A DNA stretch of 64,000 nucleotides, taken from Lanius collurio (lineage: Eukaryota > Chordata > Aves > Passeriformes > Laniidae). This document shows positions 45,426-56,700 of the stretch, piece by piece; the stretch's first letter is position 1; the number at the start of each line of letters is the position of its first letter. The notes beneath the pieces were generated by a model. That model was not told where the DNA came from and did not search any database. It worked only from the letters and a program-made list of their open reading frames with translations. A program made the translations under genes and the position numbers. The stretch covers positions 5,583,890-5,647,889 of the forward strand of contig JACBWW010000045.1 of assembly GCA_020086605.1 (NCBI GenBank). Reading direction: 5' to 3'.

Positions 45426-47445
45426 AGTTCACTGCTCACACCATCTACTGCTGCAAGCTCCTGGAGACCCTGCCCGAGTTGTATCCTGAATTAGCACCAT
45501 TGTATACTAAAGTGGCAGCTAATTTTTGTTTTGAACAAACTGTCCATACACCTATTAATGTTTAATCGGTGAGAATTGCATTTGGATGTTAACTTTCTCT
45601 TCAGATAAACAGGGGCTCTTCACGCCTTGCTAAGTGCCTTGTGCTTCAGCTGGGTTGTGAGCAAACAAGTCAGCCACGAAGCCTTGTGCAGGAGAGTTTA
45701 TCTTTGAAAACAGCAGAAATAGAATTTTTTTAAATTAAAATGTTCAAAATCTTAATAAAGCATAATATGTAGGAAGTTCTGAAATCCATAAGCTTCTCTA
45801 ACTGTGTCACTTCCAAATTCCATTTCCATGAAAAGCTGATTTTTAATTTTTTATTTTTTTTTTTTTTGCTTTGCACCACCCAAACAATGTTGTGCCATAG
45901 GGAAACATCACTATTTGCATTAATTTGCATTTATGATTCCAGAGTAATCTGGCTTCCACACAGCACAATGGAAATCTAAACTTTCTCTTCCTTCAGTGTT
46001 TTCCTCCAATTTCTTTCCAGGGGCTGAGGTAAAGACACTGATATCATCTAGCAGAAATTGCCTTTAGGGATTTCATAAAGCTCTCCTTTCTTTGCCCCAC
46101 AAAACTGAAAATTATTTGTTATTTGATAGAAGGTAATCATCTTTAATTACTTGGATTTATTCTTTGAAGTTCTAAAGGCAAAGCATGAGAAGTCTTTCAC
46201 CTGAACTTGTAGGGTAGTCAACACCTCTTTGTAAAGCAGAGTAGAAGATATATTGAAGGTGAATTACTGATTGATTTGAGAAAATATGGTGATTATTCCC
46301 TTTGCTGTAGAGTAACTGAACAAGCCTATAAATATGTAAATTTTAAAATATTTTCTATTGTCTAGAAAAAGTTTGATTTTATTCTTCCCTGTCATGTCTA
46401 TGGTACCTCAGCCTGTTTTTGTATCTAAGCTGTCAAAGATTTCCATAGATTTGAAAATCTGTCCCCTGTTCCCCATATGAAATGTCACTGTCAGTTTACT
46501 CCATGAAAAATGAAGTTTATTTGATGTGGTTGTCATGATTCTTGTATAAGCAATGCACCTATCACATTTTTCTGCAAAGCAAAAACTGACATGGGATGTA
46601 GTCAGATTTTTTTCTGCAGTGACTTTTGCAGAGCAAAACTATAGTAATGTGTGCTTTCTTTACTCAGATAATTTACAGAATACAGAAATATGCCACAGTC
46701 TGAGGGAGAAGAGGGTAAAATAGAGGATTTACTCAGTGTGGATCAGTGCAGCTGGAAACACTGCTGGAAAGCAGCTGAGCTCAATGCATGTTTGTTCTTA
46801 TCTACTGTACACTTAATTGTCAAATAATCATGAGGACTGGTTGCAAACATTCACCCCTAAGCCTCTGTGTGGATTTCATGCATTTCATTTTTATTTCATT
46901 GGGACAAAAGGGTAACAATGAACAATTTCTAATGAGAACCCTCCTGACCAGAATTAATACATTTAAGTTCTTTTTTTTTTTTTAATTAATTCCTCTGCAT
47001 ATAACAGGTGCATTCAGATTGCAATTTGTCTTTTTCCCCCCATTTTTGTTGATTTTTGGCCTTTTCTATTGTATTTTAGGATTGTGATCTCTGTATTTTC
47101 CCCTTGGATAGCCCCTCACATGATAATCTACATACACAAACATTCACTTATGTTCCTACAGAAAGACAATAATTTTATTATCGATGTTTGACAACTACAT
47201 TTGGTTATTATTCAGTTCTTTATCATCTATAGGGCTCCATTTGGGGTACAGATTTGTGCAGGTCCAAGGCACTGTTTCAAAAGTAAATCTCTATGCTAAA
47301 GAATGAAAACTTTCCCTTTTAAAATCTAAAATGTCCAGGATCTGGTTGCCTTAATGGCTCCTGTCTAGCAAGGCCAGTGCCTGTGCTGCAGTAATATTGC
47401 TGCCTGTGGATGTTTCTTTACTCTCATATATTAAACAGTAACTAC
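45426..47445. other. Segment between the inverted 42-bp elements
   Basis: About 2.0 kb without a recognisable gene or transposase. It holds a T-rich run at about 45841-45867 and a tandem pair of octamer motifs at 45913-45930. I see no coding remnant that would identify a DNA transposon. Confidence 0.55.
45913..45930 (+). promoter_or_regulatory. Tandem octamer (POU) motif pair
   Basis: Two exact ATTTGCAT octamers start at 45913 and 45923, in the same orientation and exactly 10 bp apart, about one helical turn. The octamer is the well-known site for POU/Oct factors. Function is not shown by the sequence. Confidence 0.4.
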
Positions 47446-47487
47446 TGAGCTCCTGGAACACCTTAATTCAGGTGTTTTAGCATGACT
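47446..47487 (-). repeat. 42-bp palindrome-bearing element, copy 2 (inverted)
   Basis: This is the reverse complement of 45384-45425 with three mismatches. The palindromic core AACACCTTAATTCAGGTGTT lies at 47457-47476. I see no target-site duplication outside the pair. Confidence 0.8.
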
Positions 47488-50400
47488 GAGCTTCAGTGAA
47501 ATATGTCTGGTGCAGCTGTTAACCCTGTCCTTAATTACAGCATGGCCCAAGCACGGAGGAAAACAGGGATTTAATGAGCCAGAGAGTGGCCAAGAAGCAA
47601 ATCCCACACTAACAGTGGGTCAGGAATAAACTTCCTAATGGATATTTGCAAGTTATCTTGAATAAAGTGAGATTTGGTGTTTTAATTAAATACCTTTCCT
47701 AGTTTAGGAAGGCAAATTTGAAAAATGAATGTAAGTTTTGGCCTATGTTGACCTTCTACATTCTGGTAAATCATGGCATCATTTAAGTGAATATTTTAGT
47801 CTGTCAAACTTGCCTGAGCAGGTATAATAAATGGAAAAAAAAATTGCAAGTCTAGTTGGATTATATATTATTAATAGTAACCTCCAAGATGTATCAGGCA
47901 CTGTACCAAAATGGAGCATTGGTTGTGATGCCAAAGGGCTTACACTAAAAAACCCAAAACAAGTAGATAATCAAGGATGTGAACAGAACTGTGTTTTTCC
48001 TTTCAATCATATAACTTCCACCCATTAAAAAAATCAAACTCAAAACCACCCAAACCAGCAAAATACCCTCAAAGCCCTGTCAGTTTGCCTGTATTTCGTT
48101 TCACCTTTTCTAAGTTTATTTTATAGTACAACTCTTGCTCATAGGAACACTTTAGGCCTACTTTGTTTATCCTTATATTTTCCCTTTTATCTTCCCCATT
48201 AATGATGCATTTTAGCATTCCAGGGTCCCTCTGAATAGTTCTGAGGTCGAAATTTCTGATGGGGGAGAACTGAAAGGAACCAGTAGCAAAGTCATCCAGA
48301 GGTACAAATAACTTGGAAGGGATGCCAGATGTAGGCCAGATGTAGTTCCCATTTGTAGGAACAACAATTTCTGCCTCCTGCCTGTCATGTTTTCACCTTA
48401 TCTCCCTGTTCTTAAACTGCAATGTTCTCTCACCTGACTTTTAACCTATTACACATCCCAAGAAACCAATCCCCAGTTTATTTTTCAGCAGCTCAGTCCA
48501 GTCTTTATCTTTTGTTCATTGAACTCTCCAAATAGAAGGGGAAGGTTTGATCTTTGAGAGATGATGTGGTAAAGCTGTGACATGAGAGATGATGTGGTAA
48601 AGCTGTGACATGGGACCATGGAAGATGGGGGGAGGATATTTTCTAAACTCTTCAGTGAGGAAGAGCAGAGAAATGGAAAACTGGCCTGTTCAAAATCAGC
48701 ACAGAGAGCTTGTTTTTCTCTTGGGACTAATGATTAATCTGCATCACTCATTGCCATATGGTATCCTGAACTGAACATTAATAAGAATAAAATAACACTC
48801 TTCTTGAAATGATTAGTATTTAAATTATGTCAGAGTATTGAAAGGATTACAGATCTTATGCTTCCTTGCATAAATGGTCTTGTGGTGCTTGTAGTAAAAA
48901 GTACACTCTTCACAGCGTAGGTTTGTCTCCTCAATGAAGATTTGGGGTTTTTTTCCTCAAAATGTCACTGTTCAAGACAGGATTTGGGATTAGATGGATG
49001 ACTGCTTTGATCTGTGCTGGCCATTCCTCTTGACACTGCAGACAAGGAGTTCTAGCACTAACATGTGTGTCTGGAAGATTTTTGATCATCTGGCTGCCTT
49101 GGGAGATGGAGCACTGCTCCCCATCTGACAGAGTGCTGCGATGTGTTGAGATTTTCCATCAAGCTTCAGGCAGCAGTGAGCATTTAGTGACAAATTATCG
49201 CCTACTCAGGAGCAGTGATAGTAAAGAGAGTGCCAAGGAGCCTTCAGCTCTGTCGGAGGAACCTGTGCTACTGTAATTAAGAGGGTATCAGAAAACCTAC
49301 GGAAGTTTATTTTATAATCTGTTAAAGTTTGGCCCCTTTTTATGCCCCTCTTACACAGAGTCAGCAAAACATGCCCCTATTTAGTCTGGAGAAGGTTTGA
49401 GGGAGGAATGAGCAGATGTCTGAAGTTATTCCCCAAATGCCACCATTTTGCATCTATTCAAAAGTGTTGTTATTATTGTTAATGAAGGCCAGCACACCTT
49501 TCACGAGTAGATCATGTTGGAACCTGGGCTGTTAATTTTGGTGAGAATACGATGTTGAATTAGTAGCTACTTGAAGAATTGCACAATATGTAATGAAACA
49601 ATAGGATCACATGATCTGATCTAGAAGTGAGATTTATTCTGATTTCCTGGAGGAAATGCTGACAGTGCATGCTTGTACTTTCTCACTCCTTTTTTACTCA
49701 AAACACTGCCTAATCCCTTCTTTTAGGACACCTTCACAGCACATATGGTGTGCAAAGTCTCCAGTCCTTGGAGCCCTGTGATAGATCATGGGAGTTAATA
49801 GCTCCTAACTGTGGCCATCCCAGCTCAGGATTTGGAAGTTGAAGCTTAAACAGCTCCTCCTGTACAAATTAAGTTGATTTAATGTTGACTTGAAAAAATT
49901 AACCCAAAAAATCAACACTTAGAGGAGTAGTACATGGTTGCTTGAATTCATGAAAAGCACTTTTTATTTTTGGGAAGTGTTAAATTTGGATCAGCGCCGT
50001 TATGGGTCAGGACACAGCAGAGAAGAACAGCTCACCTTGGAACCAGAGGGCTGCAGGGAGAGCCACAAATATTTGGGCATAACCTCCATCAGCAGATGCT
50101 GAACCAGAAACTCTCATTTTCAAACCTGCCATTGATGTTAGAACACCCTGGGTGTCTCAGATCTACAACCCTACTGAAAGTCTCTCTGCCAATTATTGTT
50201 GACAAGTGAAGATTTTTACGGAGTGGGGAGAATGATGAAGTTGGTGTGTTCACATTTCAGAACTGAGGAAAAAGCTGATTCTTGGTTCACTTGGCTGGGT
50301 GTGAGAGATTCCACTGAGCTCTCCTAAGTGTACATCAGTGGCTGTGCCTACACTGGGGGGGTTGTTGGTTTTTTATTATTATTTACAAGCTGTTTCTTTG

Positions 50401-53400
50401 TTTTAATCCCCTTGTGGGAGTGATCTCCTGCCTGTTTAATGCAGAGTACAGCATTTTGTAGGGTTGTGCAGCCCACAAGGCCCCCACAGCTGAGCTTTCC
50501 TGGGCAGTTGTCCCACAAATGCTCACGTCCCCAGTCTCCAACCCATTGAGTGTAGCATCCCTAATCCTTTCTGCTTTGTATTCCATGGGACCTACTCAGC
50601 TCTCATTAGAGACCTTAATGAGGACTTGGATACTTTTTTTCGTTTGAACCAAGGTTTTTAAGGGCTGGAAGTTGGAAGCACAGAGCTGAGAGTAGCCAAG
50701 GAGTCCTGGTAAGGCTGGGATGCTTTGAGGCACTCGGTCACAAGGAGACACAACTCCCCCAATGCATTCCCAAAACATTCATTTTCCATGGATATTTGGT
50801 AAGTATTTTTCAGAGATTCAGAAAGAACTGCAAATGTATTTTTATAGCAGGACAGTAGGGTATGTGAAACATGCAGATGGTGTTTGAGGGTGGTTCTGAA
50901 AGCCCATTTTGAAGCCTGAACTGGGAGGAGTGATGCCAGATGCATCCTCTGCCATGTTTGCTCATAGAGGAGTCCCAGATTTCATCTCGTGGGAGATCTT
51001 TTGTCTCCAGTCCAAGAGAGATTTTGTAAATGAGTTAGCACATGTGGACAGGAAACTCAGAGCAAGATCCAAGGGTGAACTCTGTTGACAGAATTAGTTA
51101 CTCTTCTCTCGTTCAACTTACACAAATTGCAATGTGACTGAATTGATCCAGGAAGTTTGGTGTCTTTCTCTTTGTTTTTTTTTTTTTAACTCAACAAAGC
51201 CTTTCCACTGACTTTCAGCAGATTTTTTGGATTGAACTCTCAGGCAAACAGTGAAATAATTGTGACTACTAGAGGAGCTAAGGTTGAATAGCTTTTAATT
51301 TTATATTACTTCCCAACACTCAGGGGCTCAAATTCAATAAAAGTACCAGTGCTTTTAAATTTTGTTGTTGATCTCTGTACTGTACTAAATTATTCATTAA
51401 TTTAATAAGTGCTCTATTGAAAGATGATCCCCACCTATGTATATTTAACAGTGAAGCTTTATTCCCATATTAAGTAGTGTATAAATACATAATTTCAAAC
51501 CCCCATTTGACTGAGGATGGTAATCAAAGACACAGAATTAGAATGCACAGCTCTCACCTTTTATTTTCTGGTGCCTGAATAGGTGCTGAGCACTGCCTGG
51601 CTTTGTTTAGCCCAGCAGCCAACCCAGACTTGTTCTTTTGGAGAGAGCAGAGATAGGAGTGGAAGGGGAGATGAGTGGCCAGCATTAGCCCTGAAGTGCA
51701 GCCACAGTGGGGTTTTATTTTGGGTTACCATTAGCAAATCACAGTTTGATTGTCTAAATGCACCTGGGGCTGAGGAGATTTGCATCCAGGGAGCATTATA
51801 AGAAGTACATAATTCTAAAAGAAAAATCTTTTCTTTTGTTAAAAAAAAATGAAAATAAAACAAACAAAAAAAACCCTTTAAAGTATTGCAGAGTGCTCTT
51901 GTTACTTCTTTCAAATCTTCAGGGGATGTGGCATGGTCCATGGATCTCTTCAGAAGTGGTTAGTCATTACAGGCCTGAACGTAATAATAGATTTCAGAAT
52001 TATTCAGTAACACAAGTTTCAAACATACAGGCTCTTCTGTTATTTCAGAGGGAGAAGAAAGCATCAGTGAAAGATTCTAATATTTATTGTTTCTGCTTAA
52101 ATAAAGCTGTAAAAAAATTTCTGTACAGTATTTAAAACCAAACATCTATTAATAAAAAAATCTTAATTTCAGATTCTGGAAAGGAATTCATGTATAACCT
52201 TAGAAGAAGTTAATTAACTTTCATTGTATTTGCATCTATAATACTCAAATATCTGATGGATAAGTTCAGTTCCAGTATGTGTTCCTTATTAGGTCCTTTT
52301 GAAGGTAAATACCTTAAGCATGATAAAAACCTAAGTATGTGCATTAACTCAGTCATTCCATAGCTGCCTAATCTCCAGTGAACCACAGTCTTGAGATGAA
52401 AAGGATTGAGCTGCTTGTCCTTCCCCAATTAATTTCTACAGTTACCACTGTTTATTTTACCAATGGATAAATTAAAAATACAACATTACTCATAATTGCT
52501 TTATTCTCACTGATTTCTTTTATGGTTTGAGGCCTGCATCCCAAAAGGAGAATTTTCACCAGAGGGTGTTGGTGGTGGTGCATTTAAATCTCTGTGTGTG
52601 GGTGGGTGGGGGTGCAGAATTCCATGAGAACAGGAAATGAACACCAGCAATCTTTGCAGGGCATTTCCAGTTCTCCTCTGCTGGGTCACAGAGTCCCTGA
52701 GCTGCCACTTAGTGCAGGCTGGGCCAGTGGAAACTCCTGCTTGGCCACTGCCAGCCTGGCAGTGCTGGGGCTCAGGGTCTTTGGGCATGGGGTTTTATCA
52801 GTTTGGCTTTGGGAGGTGTCAGCACCATAAATAGATTAAACAATGTGGAGCATTTCTGAATCTTGAACTGATAGGACAGAGTGTGCAGAAATGGAGTGCT
52901 TTCCTTGCACTAATCTTGTCCAAAAGTTTCAGAACTTCTAGGTCTTCTATTGATCATTTCCACCTTATTTCCACTCCTAAATTTCTTTGCTGTAAATGCT
53001 TGGTTGGGACTGCAGAGTAACTCGTGCATGGGCAAATTTAGATGCAGTGGCAAGCTGACCTTGGAGTGGACTAATTACCAGTTTCTCAGGGAAGATGTGT
53101 AAGCAGGTTGACACTTTTCCAAGTGAAAAAAAGTTTTTACTCTTTAAGCTTTGGTTTGTACACGTCAGATCAGTGGCAAACACTGCACTCTCCTCTGTGG
53201 ATGCCTTAGAGGGGACATGGGGCCCCTCATGCAAAATGTTTTGCATCAACCTATTTTTTATTCACTTTCTTGGCAACCTCCTGAGGAAACAAGACATATC
53301 AAAATTAAAACAGCAGCAAGGAAAAAATCAGTTACTGAGGTGAAGTTGAGGAAAGCAAAAGTGACAGCAGTTACATGAAGAAGCGCTGGCTCTTGAAGTT

Positions 53401-53715
53401 AAGCTGCTCTGTCACATACCATCAATTGGACTATTATCTGGCACAGGAGGACTGTAATAAATTGTCAGATTTTCTTCTTAGCTGAAATGATGGGATGGAA
53501 ATTGTGCTGTGTATTTTTGGACAGGCATGGGGGGGGAAATCCAGCATGTAGCAGATTTCCTCACATGCCAGACCTGCCATGATGCACAAACCCAATCTCC
53601 TGAATGTTGCTCTTAGAAATCTTGTATAGTAAAAGCTAAAATGGTTAAAATAGAAATCCTAGCTCTTTTGTGGGAAAATAAGGTCAAAGAGGAGAAAATG
53701 CCCTAATGAGACACA

Positions 53716-53717
<2 letters not shown>
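47488..53717. other. Gene-free DNA, right-central region
   Basis: No gene is recognised. The stretch holds a perfect 28-bp tandem duplication at 48556-48611 and small GT-rich runs near 52598. Octamer motifs occur at 51778-51785 and 52228-52235. Open frames up to 126 codons overlap on both strands. Confidence 0.6.
48556..48611. repeat. 28-bp perfect tandem duplication
   Basis: Two identical 28-bp units lie end to end, at 48556-48583 and 48584-48611, each beginning GAGAGATGATGTGG. Perfect identity suggests a recent duplication, probably by replication slippage. Confidence 0.95.
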
Positions 53718-53765
<48 letters not shown>

Positions 53766-53776
53766 CTTTTTTTTTT
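53718..53776. repeat. TA microsatellite joined to poly-T
   Basis: About 16 TA dinucleotides pass straight into a T-run interrupted by one C. It is likely variable in length and a site of sequencing error. Confidence 0.95.
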
Positions 53777-56700
53777 AAACTTTAAAAATGTTTCAGATTT
53801 TTTTCTCCTTGTCAGAGAAAGTGATGAGAAAGGCAGGCTTTTGTGTATCACTGTCTGATTCTGTAGTATTTTCATTTGAAGTAAGCTTGTACAGAATTAT
53901 GGTAGCAGAATGTTGGTTATTTAATAGCTGAATTTGATGATTGTTGCTGTTGTGTGGGGCAGGATATGGAGAAGATGTTATTCCACATGGAAGTAGTTTG
54001 TGGGGTTTAAACAATATGGTTTAGACTCTCTGTGATTGTGAAGCAGCTGATATTATGTAGATAAAAATACTCTTTCAAAATGCTATATGTTCTCAGGAGA
54101 GGAACTTCTTCAGTAGAATTACTGTGTGACTAATATGTATATCTGTATTTATATGTGTGACAACAGCCTAGCAATACCCACTTTAAAAGCCTTTGCTGGA
54201 ACATAACCTAACTGCTGTACTTCAAATTTTACTTGTTTGGTGTGGCCAACATCCTAACTCATGCTAAGACTTCAAGGACCTTGAAGGGTGCTACATTTTT
54301 CTAAAATATTCAAAATGTTGTGAAGAAGTTCTTATTTGAGCAGTACTCTGTAAAAACATCCCCAGAAACGCCATGGTGAGGGGCTGAAATTCTAAATGGC
54401 TGCAAGCCACAAAGGCTGCAGCTTTGTTCCTCTAGTCCTTATGACCATTAAGGGGACGTTCACCTTTCCCTCTGTTTTCCACTCAGCTGCAGCTGTATTT
54501 TAGTTGTGTAAAAACTCAATTTGGAGCCTTTTCAGGGGGCCTGGGGAGGGTCAGACAATGAATCAAACTGAGAACGCATCTACTGCCTTCAGCTTTCCCT
54601 TTGGGAGTCTTTGCAGGCCACTTAATGTGGAAGGTCCAAGCTCTGAAGACTTGGATCCCAGTGTGTTTTATGAAAAATTCTGTGTACAGTATGTTTGCAT
54701 TACAGATCAGTTGGTAAAATGTGCATGTTTTACTCAGACCTCCCTTCTCAGCAAAAGAGAAATATCAGAAGGTATAGAAAGGGTACCTTGGAAATTTTTT
54801 TTTATATCAGTTCAAAGATCTTGGCAGTAGGTTGTGGAATAAGTTGTAGGGGTTTTTTTTCCATGAGAAAGTGGATATTTCATCTCTTGAAGTCAATAAA
54901 AATTTGTACAAGCCAAGTAAGACAGAGTGGAACGACAACACAGAGTACCAGAAACCCCTGGAAAACACATCCTGGGCTGGATCAATCAGAAATATGAAGA
55001 CTGCAGAAGACTCAGCAGCTCTGACAGAACACTGGGAAGCAGAAAGCAGAGTTCAGAATCACGTGGTGGTGAAAAATCGATTATTTGCTTGCATTATTCC
55101 ACTGCCATTAGAATGTGAGCCAAAAATGAAGGTGCCAGAGCATGTCAGAGAAGTGTAACAAATTCTTGAGCACAGACTATATTGATCTCTGAATTCTGAA
55201 GGAACACACAAGCATGAGCAAGCTGTTAACAAAAGATGTTTGCATCTAAATAAACAGTGGTGGAAGGAAGAAAGTAGCAGCTGCTGCATCAGGTTTTTAC
55301 AAAAGTCTAGAAATGATCCTGGGATCGTTTCAAAATGACAAAACATGTTGGCAAAATGTTTCAAAATAGCTAAAACCTACCATCAGTGTGAAAGGAATTC
55401 TAAAAAACTGAATTATGCCTGCATGGCTCCTGTAATAGGATATTTTCCCATCCTGTTTCTTTAGGATTTCTGGTTTGTTGATTGAATAACAGATACACTG
55501 CACCTTGTTCGAATAATTCCTTGGAATATTAAAAGATTAAAGTCTTTGACAGATTAATAGAAAAGGAGTTGTCATGAATTGTCAGGTAAATTATTGCTTT
55601 GGATTAGAAACTTGATAAGCAACTAAAACCAGGGTAAGAAGAAGTAAACAATTTAGAATAGCATTGCCTCAAGGTTCCACTCTGGTACAATAATAACAAA
55701 GAAAAAAATGCTCAAAGTTGCAACCTGATTGATGGCACATGAGAAAATGCATTAGTAAATGTCAGAGAGGTGCAAGGATTTACAAAGATTAGATCTCAGC
55801 TGAGAAACTTTGGTCTCACCTTTCTATAGTAACAAGTGTTCTGATTGTTTACACACAGTGCAGCCTGTAAAGAGCTGGGGTAACCTGTGTTTAAATACTC
55901 CTTAAGACTGTAAATACATGGTGCTATTTTTTTTTTAATGTTTTCTTTTACCATGGGAAAACAAGGTTTTAGAGGATTATGAACGGTTTCATTATCAGTG
56001 AAGAATTCCTTGGTGTCAAACCACACCTCATGATTTAGCTGAAACCAAACATTTCTTTAATTTCACAAAAAATCGGGTTACTTTATGAGCTGTTGCTGTT
56101 GCAATTGATTTTTTGGTGCTTTTGGTGTGGGTATACATCTTCATTCTGTGGCAAAAGCAGTGGGCAACAAATCTTTACAAGCCTTTACAAAGCTCCCCAA
56201 CCATGAAAGAGATTTCACGAACCATCTGCTGTGTGAAGGACACATTAGAGGAGTCCCCCATTTCTCCAAAGCTTCAGCACATCCATGCAAATCCCAATTC
56301 TCCAACCTGCACTTGTGAGAGTGATGGAGTGCACTGTGTGCACAGTCCATTGAATCCTCTGTGAGCTGTGCAGCCTCGCTCACAGGAGCACCAGATCTGG
56401 AGAACATCGAAAATTCGGCACGCACTGAGGTGTTCAACATTTCCATTTCCAGCAGAGGTAGGCAGCTCCTTAATGTGGATAATTACTCTGAGAATTCATT
56501 TTATCCCAAGTCCCGCTAAGGGTATAACAAAATTTTATAGAGCAGCTAAAACTTCTGGAGAAGGGTAAACTCGTGACATTCAATGCTGAATTAATAGCAG
56601 TTCCTCAAAGAATTAATCCCTTATTTGTCACACTTGAAGTTACTGTACAGAAAGTCTATTTGAAGAATGAGACAAAAAAACAAAGTAAAAAATGAAAATG

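Noticed and set aside
45384..47487. Confident call of a DNA transposon with terminal inverted repeats
   Set aside because: There is no transposase remnant and no target-site duplication outside the inverted 42-bp elements, so only the inverted pair is reported.
54871..55158. 95-codon frame with a fairly balanced amino-acid composition
   Set aside because: It looked the most protein-like of the small frames, but I recognise no family, and it overlaps other frames on both strands.
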